In this document: positions 7,682 to 15,362 of the stretch, piece by piece | Position numbering within the stretch: the first letter of the stretch is position 1 | Layout: every line of letters starts with the position of its first letter | Assembly: GCF_014202475.1 (NCBI RefSeq) | Contig: NZ_JACHGV010000006.1 | Span: 62,001 to 126,000, forward strand | Direction of reading: 5' to 3' | DNA from: Streptomyces paradoxus | Lineage (GTDB): Bacteria > Actinomycetota > Actinomycetes > Streptomycetales > Streptomycetaceae | Length of the DNA: 64,000 bases | Made by a program: the position numbers and the translations under genes | The notes under the pieces: generated by a model | What the model saw: the letters and a program-made list of their open reading frames with translations, nothing else | Told to the model about the DNA's origin: nothing | Databases searched by the model: none

Positions 7682-9022
7682 TTACTGGTTGCCGCAGGCG
7701 GGCACGGTGGTCGTGTCCAGCCAGGGCAGGTCGTGGCCCATCCGGTCCCGCTTGGTGCGCAGGTAGCGGAGGTTGTGCTCGCCGGCGCTCACGGGCATCG
7801 GCACACGGGCCTTGACCGCGATGCCGTGGCGGACGAGAGCGTCGGTCTTGTCGGGGTTGTTGGTCAGCAGCCGGACGCCGCGCACACCGAGGTCGGCGAG
7901 GATCTGCGCGCCGGCCGCGTAGTCGCGGGCGTCGGCGGGCAGGCCGAGTTCGAGGTTGGCGTCGAGGGTGTCGCGGCCGCGTTCCTGGAGTTCGTAGGCG
8001 CGCAGCTTGCTCATCAGGCCGATGCCGCGGCCTTCGTGTCCGCGCAGGTAGACCACGACGCCCCGGCCCTCTTCCTGGATGCGGGCGAGGGAGGCGTCCA
8101 GCTGGGGGCCGCAGTCGCAGCGGGCCGAGCCGAAGACGTCGCCGGTGAGGCATTCGGAGTGGACGCGGACGAGGACGTCCTGGCCGTCGCCGATCTCGCC
8201 GTGCACCAGGGCGACGTGCTCGACGCCGTCGACCGTGGAGCGGTAGCCGTGGGCGGTGAAGGTGCCGTGGGCGGTGGGCAGTTGGGTCCTGGCCTCGCGA
8301 CGGACGGTGGGTTCGCTGCTGCGGCGGTAGGCGATCAGGTCCTCGATGGAGATGATCGTCAGGCCGTGCTTGCGGGCGAAGGGGATCAGCTCGGGCAGGC
8401 GCAGCATGGTGCCGTCCTCGCCGGCGATCTCGACGATCGCGCCGGCCGGGCGCAGGCCCGCGAGACGGGCGAGGTCGACGGCGGCCTCGGTGTGGCCGTT
8501 GCGGGTGAGGACCCCGCCGGGCCGGGCGCGCAGCGGGAAGATGTGGCCGGGGCGGACGAAGTCGTCGGGCCCGGACACGCCGTCGGCGAGCAGCTGGAGC
8601 GTGGTGGCGCGGTCGGAGGCGGAGATGCCGGTGCTCACGCCGTGCGCGGCGGAGGCGTCGACGGAGACCGTGAACGCGGTCTTCATCGACTCGGTGTTGT
8701 CCTCGACCATCTGCGGGAGCTTCAGCCGGTCCAGCTCGTCGCCCTCCATGGGGGCGCAGATCAGGCCGCGGCACTCGCTCATCATGAAGGCGACGATCTC
8801 AGGGGTCGCCTTCTCGGCGGCGATGACGAGGTCGCCCTCGTTCTCCCGGTCCTCGTCGTCGACGACCACGACGGGGCGGCCGGCCGCGATGTCGGCGATG
8901 GCCTGCTCGACGGGGTCGAGCGCGAAGCTCTCGACGCCGCCGGTGCTGTACAGGGCGGTTGTCGAGGGGGTGGCGCGAAGCGCCTCGTTCAGGGTGGTGG
9001 CGGGTGACGGGCGGGCAGTCAT
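7682..9022 (-). CDS. ribBA: Bifunctional dihydroxybutanone-phosphate synthase / GTP cyclohydrolase II
   Basis: This 446-residue fusion supplies both branches of riboflavin synthesis. The N-terminal half (about 40-240) is DHBP synthase, with the acidic loop VDDEDRENEGDLVIAAE and RNGHTEAAVDLARLAG. The C-terminal half is GTP cyclohydrolase II, with the zinc cysteines in SECLTGDVFGSARCDCG and the RGHEGRGIGL motif. The ATG at 9022 has AAGGAG upstream and overlaps the ribM stop by four bases, so translation is coupled. It is known as ribA or ribAB in Streptomyces literature. Activity of both halves is expected because all key residues are visible. Confidence 0.97.
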   Translation of the reverse strand: MTARPSPATTLNEALRATPSTTALYSTGGVESFALDPVEQAIADIAAGRPVVVVDDEDRENEGDLVIAAEKATPEIVAFMMSECRGLICAPMEGDELDRLKLPQMVEDNTESMKTAFTVSVDASAAHGVSTGISASDRATTLQLLADGVSGPDDFVRPGHIFPLRARPGGVLTRNGHTEAAVDLARLAGLRPAGAIVEIAGEDGTMLRLPELIPFARKHGLTIISIEDLIAYRRSSEPTVRREARTQLPTAHGTFTAHGYRSTVDGVEHVALVHGEIGDGQDVLVRVHSECLTGDVFGSARCDCGPQLDASLARIQEEGRGVVVYLRGHEGRGIGLMSKLRAYELQERGRDTLDANLELGLPADARDYAAGAQILADLGVRGVRLLTNNPDKTDALVRHGIAVKARVPMPVSAGEHNLRYLRTKRDRMGHDLPWLDTTTVPACGNQ

Positions 9023-9660
9023 GCCGGCGCTCCTTCCAGGGTGGGCCGCGCCGTCTGACGCGAGCGCAGCCACCAGTCGCGCAGGCCCCACAGGACGAGC
9101 GCGCCGTAGATGACGTAGACGAAGCCGGAGAAGGCGTAGCCGTTGGCGAAGTTGAGGGGGACGCCGACGAGGTCGACGAGCAGCCAGGCGAACCAGAACT
9201 CGACCATGCCGCGTGCCTGGGCGTACATGGCGACGATGGTGCCGACGAAGATGTAGGCGTCCGGCCAGGGGTCCCAGGACAGCTTCGGGTACGCCGTGAA
9301 GAGCAGCGCCACGGCGACCGTGCCGGCGGCGGCCGCCGCGGCCATCGCCGCGCGCTCACGCCAGGTGGCGAACCGTACGGCGATGTGGCCGTCGTCCCCC
9401 TGCCCCTTGCCGCGCTGCCACTGCCACCAGCCGTAGACGGCGACGAGCACGACGACCGCCTGCTTGCCCGCGCTGCCGGTCAGATGGCCGAAGAAGGCAC
9501 CGAAGAGGATGAGGCCGGCCAGGAACTGCACGGGCCAGGTCCAGATGGAGCGCCGCCAGCCGAGGGCGAGGGCGGCCAGGCCGAAGAGGTTGCCGACCAT
9601 GTCGGACCAGAGGATGTGCTGGCCGAAGAGGGTGAAGGCCTCGGAGTTCAGCGAGTTCAC
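9019..9660 (-). CDS. ribM: PnuC-family riboflavin transporter RibM (PnuX)
   Basis: This 213-residue integral membrane protein belongs to the PnuC fold. It has several hydrophobic helices, the family signature YGWWQWQRG in the middle, and WFAWLLVDLVGVPLNFANGY in the C-terminal half. PnuC itself carries nicotinamide riboside, but family members placed inside rib operons (RibM/PnuX of Corynebacterium and Streptomyces davawensis) were shown to import riboflavin and analogues such as roseoflavin. Location between ribE and ribBA, with four-base overlaps at both ends and an FMN riboswitch upstream, makes riboflavin the expected substrate. The GTG start at 9660 is fixed by the overlap with ribE. Confidence 0.9.
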   Translation of the reverse strand: MNSLNSEAFTLFGQHILWSDMVGNLFGLAALALGWRRSIWTWPVQFLAGLILFGAFFGHLTGSAGKQAVVVLVAVYGWWQWQRGKGQGDDGHIAVRFATWRERAAMAAAAAAGTVAVALLFTAYPKLSWDPWPDAYIFVGTIVAMYAQARGMVEFWFAWLLVDLVGVPLNFANGYAFSGFVYVIYGALVLWGLRDWWLRSRQTARPTLEGAPA

Positions 9661-10265
9661 CGGGTCGCCCCCTGCGCGCGGTCGCCCAGCATCCGCTCGA
9701 CGTACTTGGCGATGACGTCCACTTCGAGGTTGACCGGGTCGCCGGGCTGCTTGTGGCCGAGCGTGGTCAGGTCGAGGGTGGTGGGGATGAGGCTGACGGT
9801 GAAGTGGTCGTGGCCGGCGTCGACGACCGTGAGGCTGATGCCGTCGACGGTGATGGAGCCCTTCTCGACCACGTACCGGGTGAGGTCCGCGGGGAGGGAG
9901 ATCTTCACGATCTCCCAGTTCTCCGAGGGCTTGCGCTCCAGGATCTCGCCGGTGCCGTCCACATGGCCCTGCACGATGTGCCCGCCGAGGCGTTCGCCGA
10001 CGGCCATGGGGCGTTCGAGGTTGACCCGGGAGCCGGCCTCGAGGGCGCCGAGGCTGGAGCGGTTCAGCGTCTCGGCCATGACGTCGGCGGTGAATTCGTC
10101 GCCCTCGTGGTCGACGACCGTCAGGCAGACGCCGTTCACCGCGATCGAGTCGCCGTGCTTGGCGCCTTGGGTGACGACCGGTCCGCGCAGGCGGAAGCGA
10201 CAGGCGTCGTCGAGGGTCTCGACGGCGGTGACCTCGCCCAGCTCTTCGACGATTCCGGTGAACAC
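9657..10265 (-). CDS. ribE: Riboflavin synthase, alpha chain
   Basis: It dismutates two lumazine molecules into riboflavin and the aminouracil precursor. The 202-residue protein has the two tandem lumazine-binding barrels of the family, seen as VFTGIVEELGEV and VNGVCLTVV in the first and GHIVQGHVDGTG and VDGISLTVV in the second. The GTG at 10265 has an AGGAGG 7 bases upstream (10273-10278) and matches the FTGIVEE start of homologues. It is the first gene of the operon and follows the FMN riboswitch by about 145 bases. The gene is also called ribC or ribB in some actinomycete papers. Confidence 0.96.
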   Translation of the reverse strand: MFTGIVEELGEVTAVETLDDACRFRLRGPVVTQGAKHGDSIAVNGVCLTVVDHEGDEFTADVMAETLNRSSLGALEAGSRVNLERPMAVGERLGGHIVQGHVDGTGEILERKPSENWEIVKISLPADLTRYVVEKGSITVDGISLTVVDAGHDHFTVSLIPTTLDLTTLGHKQPGDPVNLEVDVIAKYVERMLGDRAQGATR

Positions 10266-10410
10266 TTCCCGGGTCCTCCTGCCTCTTCGGGCACGGACTC
10301 CGGGGCTGTCGATGACGACAAGTACGAGCAGGGACACCGGGGACGACGCCGGACGGAGTCCGCCACGGGGACGGACTTCTCGGGCGGCGCGCACGAATGC
10401 CCGCTCGCCG

Positions 10411-10535
10411 CGCACTGCCTCCCATCCGGACTTTAACCGTCGGTCCAGGAATTTCACCTGGTCAACCGGCCGCTGGAGGCGACCGGGTCGCGGACTGTAA
10501 CCGCCGGTTCGGACTTTCACCGACCCCGGAGTGCG
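10411..10535 (-). promoter_or_regulatory. FMN riboswitch (RFN element) controlling the rib operon
   Basis: On the minus strand the conserved RFN blocks appear in order: GGTCGGTGAAAGTCCGAACC, CAGTCCGCGACCC, TTGACCAGGTGAAATTCC, and GACGGTTAAAGTCCGGATGG followed by GAGGCAGTGCG. The closing P1 stem pairs GTGCG/CGCAC at 10531-10535 with 10411-10415. RFN RNA binds FMN and shuts down expression. In actinomycetes the output is usually translational. Here the element ends about 145 bases before the ribE GTG and AGGAGG, without an obvious U-tract terminator, so the expression platform is not resolved. Confidence 0.97.
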
Positions 10536-10698
10536 CTGCTACTGGTACACGGCCAGTGTGCCACGCCTGATCGAGGTTCAAAGGGGCACAGTGTGTGGGC
10601 TGCCTCACAGACCGTGTCACACCCCTTCCCGAGCGCGACCGGCGCTCCAACTTCCCCCTCGGCGCACGCCCTTGACGTCTCGGGTTGGTACACACCCA

Positions 10699-10728
10699 TT
10701 GACGCAGTGGTCTAGTCCTTTCTAGGGT
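10699..10728 (+). promoter_or_regulatory. Promoter with dre-like site ahead of the ECF41 gene
   Basis: TTGACG (10699-10704) and TAGGGT (10723-10728) are separated by 18 bases and form a good vegetative-type promoter reading to the right. The spacer holds AGTGGTCTAGTCCTTT (10706-10721), which matches 13 of 16 positions of the DasR/dre consensus as I remember it. The start site would lie about 130 bases before the sigma-factor ATG at 10870. On the opposite strand TTGAAC (10581-10576) may be a -35 for the rib operon, but its -10 is poor. Confidence 0.5.
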
Positions 10729-10869
10729 CGACGCCAGGGTCGGCACACCCCCCGCGGACCGGCCCGGCGGCGGTGACGACGGCCCTTGCCCGCCGTCGGG
10801 CCTTGCCACGCCGGGCTCCCGCCCGGGCTCCCAACACTGGGAGGGCCGCCCTCTGGCAGGGTGAGTCGT

Positions 10870-11757
10870 ATGACCACGACCACCGCCGAGGAGTTCGAAG
10901 TCCACCGGCCCAGGCTGTTCTCGCTCGCCTATCGGCTGCTGGGCTCCGCCGAGGAAGCCGAGGACGCGGTCCAGGACGCCTACCTGCGCTACAGCGGCGC
11001 CGACCGGGCGGGGATCGAGCACCCGGCGGCCTGGCTGGCCAAGGTCGTCACCAACCTCTGCCTGAACCGGCTCACGTCCGCGCGGGCCCGGCGCGAGCGG
11101 TACGTCGGGACCTGGCTGCCCGAGCCCGTGGTCACCTCGGACGGCACGCTCGGCCCGCTGGAGTCCGCGGAGCAGCGGGACGCCGTGTCGATGGCGATGC
11201 TGGTGCTGCTGGAGCGGCTGACGCCGACCGAACGGGCCGTCTACGTGCTGCGGGAGGCGTTCGGCTACGGGCACCGGGAGATCGCCGGGGTGCTGGACCT
11301 GAGCGAGGCCAACTGCCGTCAGCTGTACCGGCGTGCCGTGCGGCGGGTGGGCGAACCGCAGGCCCGGTTCGAGCCCGCCTCCGAGCGGCAGGAAGAGCTG
11401 GTCACTTCGTTCATCACGGCGGCCCGTGACGGGGACCTGGCCGGGCTGGAGAAGCTGCTCGCGGCCGACGCGACCTGGTGGAGCGACGGGGGCGGCAAGG
11501 TCACCGCGGCGCGGTGGCCCATCGAGGGCGGGCCCGACATCGCCCGCTTCCTGGCGGGCGGCGGGCCGAAGTTCGCGCGGGGCCTGGACTTCGTGCCGAC
11601 CGAGGTCAACGGGGCGCTGGGGCTGGCGAGCTGGGCGGGCGACACGCTCGTCGGACTGTCGGTGATCGAGGTGCGCGACGGGCTGGTCACGGGCGTGCGG
11701 GCCGTGGTCAACCCGGAGAAGCTGGCGTTCGCACGGCGCCAGCTCACCCGGCCGTAG
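10870..11757 (+). CDS. ECF41-family RNA polymerase sigma factor with SnoaL-like C-terminal extension
   Basis: The 295-residue protein has sigma region 2 (about 8-75, LAYRLLGSAEEAEDAVQDAYLRY) and region 4 (about 125-175, LTPTERAVYVLREAFGYGHREIAGVL). An extra SnoaL-like domain follows instead of a partner anti-sigma factor. Two hallmarks of group ECF41 are present: DGGGK at 206-210 and NPEKL at 281-285. In that group the C-terminal domain tunes sigma activity from inside the protein, and the target is a neighbouring oxidoreductase, epimerase or carboxymuconolactone decarboxylase gene. The next gene is such an epimerase and carries a matching promoter. The signal that activates it is unknown. 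Confidence 0.93.
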   Translation: MTTTTAEEFEVHRPRLFSLAYRLLGSAEEAEDAVQDAYLRYSGADRAGIEHPAAWLAKVVTNLCLNRLTSARARRERYVGTWLPEPVVTSDGTLGPLESAEQRDAVSMAMLVLLERLTPTERAVYVLREAFGYGHREIAGVLDLSEANCRQLYRRAVRRVGEPQARFEPASERQEELVTSFITAARDGDLAGLEKLLAADATWWSDGGGKVTAARWPIEGGPDIARFLAGGGPKFARGLDFVPTEVNGALGLASWAGDTLVGLSVIEVRDGLVTGVRAVVNPEKLAFARRQLTRP

Positions 11758-11773
11758 GACCGCGGGGCGCGCC

Positions 11774-11801
11774 TGTCACATTCGGCGGGGCTGTTCGGTC
11801 T
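11774..11801 (+). promoter_or_regulatory. Candidate ECF41-dependent promoter of the epimerase gene
   Basis: TGTCACA (11774-11780) is followed 15 bases later by CGGTCT (11796-11801). From memory the ECF41 consensus is TGTCACA, about 16 bases, then CGTC. The position, 17 bases after the sigma-factor stop and about 58 bases before the epimerase ATG, fits a target promoter. The -10 match is close but not perfect. Confidence 0.7.
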
Positions 11802-11858
11802 CAGTCGGCGAGGGGCGCTCCACCCGGGAGCGCCCGGCGTCCGAAGGGGCTGAACAAC

Positions 11859-12635
11859 ATGACCACGATCCTGGTGACCGGCGGCACCGGAACGCTGGGG
11901 CGGCTCGTCGCCGAGCAGTTGCGCGCGGGCGGGCACGAGGTGCGGGTGCTCAGCCGGCACAGCGAGCCGTACGCGGTGGATCTGCGGGCGGGCGGAGCCG
12001 GACTGGACACGGCCGTCGCCGGTGTGGACACGATCGTGCACTGCGCGTCGGCACAGAAGGGGGACGAGCAGGCGGCTCGGAACCTGATCAGTGCGGCGCG
12101 CGGTGCGGGCGTGCGTCATCTGGTCTACGTGTCGATCGTCGGTGTCGACGAGGTGCCGTTCCCGTACTACCGGAGCAAGCTCGCGGTGGAGAGGCTGGTC
12201 GAGGAGTCGGGGATCGGCTGGACCGTACTGCGGGCGACGCAGTTCCACGATCTGCTGATCATGATGTTCCAGGGGCTGTCGAAGCTGCCGGTGATGTTCC
12301 TCCCGGCGGGCGTGCGGGACCAGCCGGTGGAGGTGGCCGAGGTGGCGGACCGGCTGGTCGAGCTGGCGACGGCCGCGCCGGCGGGGCGGGTCGAGGACAT
12401 GGGCGGGCCGGAGGTACGGCCGCTGGAGTCCTTCGCCCGTGCGTATCTGAAGGCGTCGGGCCGTCGGCGAGCGGTGGTGAACGTGCCGCTGTGGGGAGCG
12501 GCGTACCGGGGCTTCCGGAGCGGGGGCCATCTGGCGCCGCGACGGGCGGTGGGCAAGGGGTCGTTCGAACAGCACCTGGAGAGGCGGTTCGGGAGCGGCC
12601 GGGTGCAGGCGGGCAGCGGGCGGTCCGGGGGCTGA
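11859..12635 (+). CDS. NAD(P)-binding epimerase/oxidoreductase (atypical SDR), probable ECF41 target
   Basis: The 258-residue protein begins MTTILVTGGTGTLGRLVAEQL, a Rossmann fold with the TGGTGTLG nucleotide-binding loop. It continues like NmrA-type or atypical short-chain dehydrogenases: VDTIVHCAS, RHLVYVSIVGVDEVPFPYYRSK, and ESGIGWTVLRATQFHD. A YxxxK pair is present in YYRSK. The substrate is unknown; such proteins may act on small metabolites or serve as redox sensors. AAGGGG stands nine bases ahead of the ATG. It lies directly behind the ECF41 gene on the same strand, and its own ECF41-like promoter suggests that the sigma factor controls it. Confidence 0.85.
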   Translation: MTTILVTGGTGTLGRLVAEQLRAGGHEVRVLSRHSEPYAVDLRAGGAGLDTAVAGVDTIVHCASAQKGDEQAARNLISAARGAGVRHLVYVSIVGVDEVPFPYYRSKLAVERLVEESGIGWTVLRATQFHDLLIMMFQGLSKLPVMFLPAGVRDQPVEVAEVADRLVELATAAPAGRVEDMGGPEVRPLESFARAYLKASGRRRAVVNVPLWGAAYRGFRSGGHLAPRRAVGKGSFEQHLERRFGSGRVQAGSGRSGG

Positions 12636-12658
12636 GGGAGGAGGACGGAGGGGGGCGG

Positions 12659-13933
12659 TTACGGGCCTGACGGCCTACCAGCCCGGCAGGGCTGGGGTGG
12701 GGGCTCTCCGGGTGTGAACAGTTCCTCCTGGGCGCGGTCCCGGGCCGTCAGCAGCGCGCCGCGCAGGACCGCGCCGCCGCCCAGGGTCGTCGCCCGTACC
12801 TCCGTGGGCAGGGGCGTCATCCGGGCGATGCGGTCCCGCACCCGTGACGCGAGCTCCTCGCCACCGGCCTGACCGACCTCACCGCCGAGCACCACGCACC
12901 CGGGATCCAGGATCGCCACGACGGAGGCGACCCCGACGGCGACACGATCGGCGAGGGCGTCCAGAAAGCGGGCGGCGGGGACAGGGGCCGTGGGTGGGGA
13001 CGCCTCGGCTCCGGGCCCCCCGCCCACCGCCGCCCGCACCACGGCGACGGCCGCCCGCACCACCCCCACCGCGGGCGTCTGCTCCCCCGGCGTCGCCGGA
13101 ATGCCGCACTCGGCCGCGAGGGACACGACCGCCGCCGAGGAGGCCAGCGAGTGGAAGCCGCCCTCGCAGTCCGTGGCCGACGGCAGTGCGGTGGTGCCCG
13201 GGACCGGGAGGAAGCCGATCTCTCCGGTGCCGCCGGAAGCGCCGCGCCGGAGGGCGCCGTCGAGGACCACGGCCGCCCCCGTTCCATGGCCCAGCCACAG
13301 CAGGACGAACGTGTCCCGGTCCCGGGCCGCCCCGTCGCGCTGCTCGGCCAGCGCCGCGAGGTTGGTCTCGTTCTCGACGCTGACGCGGGCCTCGGGCAAT
13401 CGCTCCTGGAGGGTGGCAACGAGTCGGCGGTGCCACTCCGGCAGCCCGGTGGAGTCGCGGAATTCGCCGCTGGACGGGTCGATCAGACCGGGCGCCCCGA
13501 TCCCCACGGTGTGCAGGCGGTCGGCACCGGCCTCCTTCGCCACGCGCTCGACCAGCGTGACGGCCTGCTCCACGGCGGGGCCTGTCCCGGTGTCCCCGCC
13601 GATCGGCACCGACGCCTCGGCCAGGACCCGACCCACCAGGTCCGCGACGGCCACGGCGACGCCTTCGGTGCGGACGTCGAGGGCGGCCAGGTGGGCCCGG
13701 TCGGCGACGATGCCGTAGACCTTCGCGTTGGGGCCGCGGCGCTGCTCCCCCGCCTCGCCGACCACCGCGATCAGTCCGGCGGCGGTGAGGCGTTCGACGA
13801 GGTCGGCGACGGTCGGCCGGGACAGACCGGTCAGCTGCTTCAACTGCCCTGCCGTCAACGGGCCTTCCTGCTGGAGCAGACGCAGGGCGAGCCGGTCGTT
13901 GATGGCCCGGGCGGTGCTCGGGGATGCGGGCAT
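12659..13933 (-). CDS. ROK-family transcriptional regulator
   Basis: The 424-residue protein combines an N-terminal winged helix (about 10-75, GPLTAGQLKQLTGLSRPTVADLVERL) with a ROK sugar-kinase-like domain. The kinase features are worn: the glucokinase catalytic Asp of the usual ENDAN motif is Glu (ENETNLAALAE), and the ROK zinc motif rich in His and Cys is replaced by GTTALPSATDCEGGFHSL. It therefore looks like a sugar-responsive repressor without kinase activity. It diverges from the MFS gene, and a near-perfect inverted repeat lies between them, so it probably represses that transporter and itself. A Gly/Ala-rich insertion (about 280-310) is unusual. Confidence 0.87.
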   Translation of the reverse strand: MPASPSTARAINDRLALRLLQQEGPLTAGQLKQLTGLSRPTVADLVERLTAAGLIAVVGEAGEQRRGPNAKVYGIVADRAHLAALDVRTEGVAVAVADLVGRVLAEASVPIGGDTGTGPAVEQAVTLVERVAKEAGADRLHTVGIGAPGLIDPSSGEFRDSTGLPEWHRRLVATLQERLPEARVSVENETNLAALAEQRDGAARDRDTFVLLWLGHGTGAAVVLDGALRRGASGGTGEIGFLPVPGTTALPSATDCEGGFHSLASSAAVVSLAAECGIPATPGEQTPAVGVVRAAVAVVRAAVGGGPGAEASPPTAPVPAARFLDALADRVAVGVASVVAILDPGCVVLGGEVGQAGGEELASRVRDRIARMTPLPTEVRATTLGGGAVLRGALLTARDRAQEELFTPGEPPPQPCRAGRPSGP

Positions 13934-13993
13934 GCCGGGATCCTTCCAGATCGGCGGGACCGTCGGCCGGGACCCGCCGGGAGACCCTCTTAT

Positions 13994-14014
13994 TATCAGG
14001 CAGGGTTCCTGATA
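13994..14014. promoter_or_regulatory. Inverted-repeat operator between the ROK gene and the MFS gene
   Basis: TATCAGG (13994-14000) and CCTGATA (14008-14014) form a 7-bp perfect inverted repeat with a 7-base spacer. It lies 61 bases upstream of the ROK start and 55 bases upstream of the MFS start. The AT-rich setting stands out in this GC-rich region, and an operator shared by both divergent genes is the natural reading. Confidence 0.7.
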
Positions 14015-14068
14015 GTTTACGCGCGCACCAGACGCGAGCACGGCAGAGACCTGGAGGGGGACCGCAGA

Positions 14069-15274
14069 ATGGGCAGCGTGGTCGACGAACAGCGCGAGGT
14101 GAAGCGGTCCCGGTACGCCGTGGCCGCCGTCTTCGCCGTGCACGGCGCCGTGACCGGCTCGTTCGCGACTCGCGTGCCGTGGATCCAGGACCACGCGGGC
14201 GTGAGCGCGGGCCAGTTGGGGATCGCTCTGGCCTTCCCCGCGCTCGGCGCGTCCGTGGCGATGCCGGTCGCCGGCAGCATCAGTCACCGCTTCGGCGCCC
14301 GCAACGCGCTGCGCGGACTGATCGCCCTGTGGACGCTGTCGCTGGTCCTGCCGTCCCTCGCCCCCAACCTCCTGACGCTCTGCCTGGCCCTGTTCACGTA
14401 CGGCGCGACGGCGGGCATGGCGGACGTGGCGATGAACGCGCTGGGGGTCGAGGTCGAGAACCGCCTCGGCCGGTCGATCATGTCCGGGCTGCACGGCATG
14501 TGGAGCGCGGGCGCCCTGGTCGGCTCGGCGGCCGGCACGCTCGCCGCGCACCTCGGATCGGACGCCCGGCTGCACCACGTCCTGGCCGCCGCGGTCCTCA
14601 CCGCCGTCGGCGTGCTGTCCTGCCAGTGGGTGCTCGACCTGCAGCCCGCCGAGGACGAGGAGCCGCCGCCGCGCTTCGCGCTGCCGCCCCGCTCGGCGCT
14701 GCTCATCGGTGCCATCGGGTTCTGCGCGGTGTTCGCGGAGGGCGCGAGCCTGGACTGGTCGGCGGTCTACCTGCGCGAGCAGCTGGAGACCTCGGCCGGT
14801 CTCGCCGCGGCCTGCACGACGGGCTTCACGCTGACCATGGCCGTCGCCCGGCTCGCCGGCGACAGGATCGTGGACCGCTTCGGTGCCGTGCGGACGGTGC
14901 GGGCGAGTGGTGTGTTCGCCGTCCTCGGCGGGCTGCTGATCGTCGTCGCGGACCATCCGGCGGTGGCCATGAGCGGGTTCGCGCTGATGGGCCTGGGCAT
15001 CGCCGTCGTCGTGCCGCTGTGCTTCGCCGCGGCCGGCCGCAGCGGATCCAACCCGAGCCTGGCCATCGCTGGCGTCGCGACCATCACCTACACCTCCGGG
15101 CTGATCGCGCCGAGCGCGATCGGCATGCTGGCGCAGGCGACGAGCCTGATGGTGTCGTTCTGCCTGGTGACGGCGCTGTCATGCGGCCTGGTGGCATTCG
15201 CCGGTGTACTCCGCCCCGGCGAGCGGACGAAGATCGGCCGGACGGACGCGGCGGTCCCCGACCCGCGGCCGTGA
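14069..15274 (+). CDS. Major facilitator superfamily transporter
   Basis: The 401-residue protein has about twelve hydrophobic helices, a cytoplasmic loop MPVAGSISHRFGARNALR after the second helix, and a central hydrophilic loop (about 190-210, PAEDEEPPPR). It resembles the bacterial MFS branch related to FucP-like and YbjJ-type inner-membrane transporters. The substrate is not evident; sugar export or import is possible given the divergent ROK regulator. GGAGG lies ahead of the ATG at 14069. The operator in the 135-base divergent region predicts repression by the ROK protein. Confidence 0.8.
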   Translation: MGSVVDEQREVKRSRYAVAAVFAVHGAVTGSFATRVPWIQDHAGVSAGQLGIALAFPALGASVAMPVAGSISHRFGARNALRGLIALWTLSLVLPSLAPNLLTLCLALFTYGATAGMADVAMNALGVEVENRLGRSIMSGLHGMWSAGALVGSAAGTLAAHLGSDARLHHVLAAAVLTAVGVLSCQWVLDLQPAEDEEPPPRFALPPRSALLIGAIGFCAVFAEGASLDWSAVYLREQLETSAGLAAACTTGFTLTMAVARLAGDRIVDRFGAVRTVRASGVFAVLGGLLIVVADHPAVAMSGFALMGLGIAVVVPLCFAAAGRSGSNPSLAIAGVATITYTSGLIAPSAIGMLAQATSLMVSFCLVTALSCGLVAFAGVLRPGERTKIGRTDAAVPDPRP

Positions 15275-15362
15275 CCGGACGCCCGCCCCGGTCATCAGGA
15301 CGGTGGGCGCACCCCGACAATGGTCCGGACACTCGCACGCACGACGAAAGCGAAACCGCACC

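Noticed and set aside
10615..10641. TGTCACA upstream of the ECF41 gene as an autoregulated ECF41 promoter
   Set aside because: The hexamer is right, but the base block 16 positions later is ACCG rather than CGTC.
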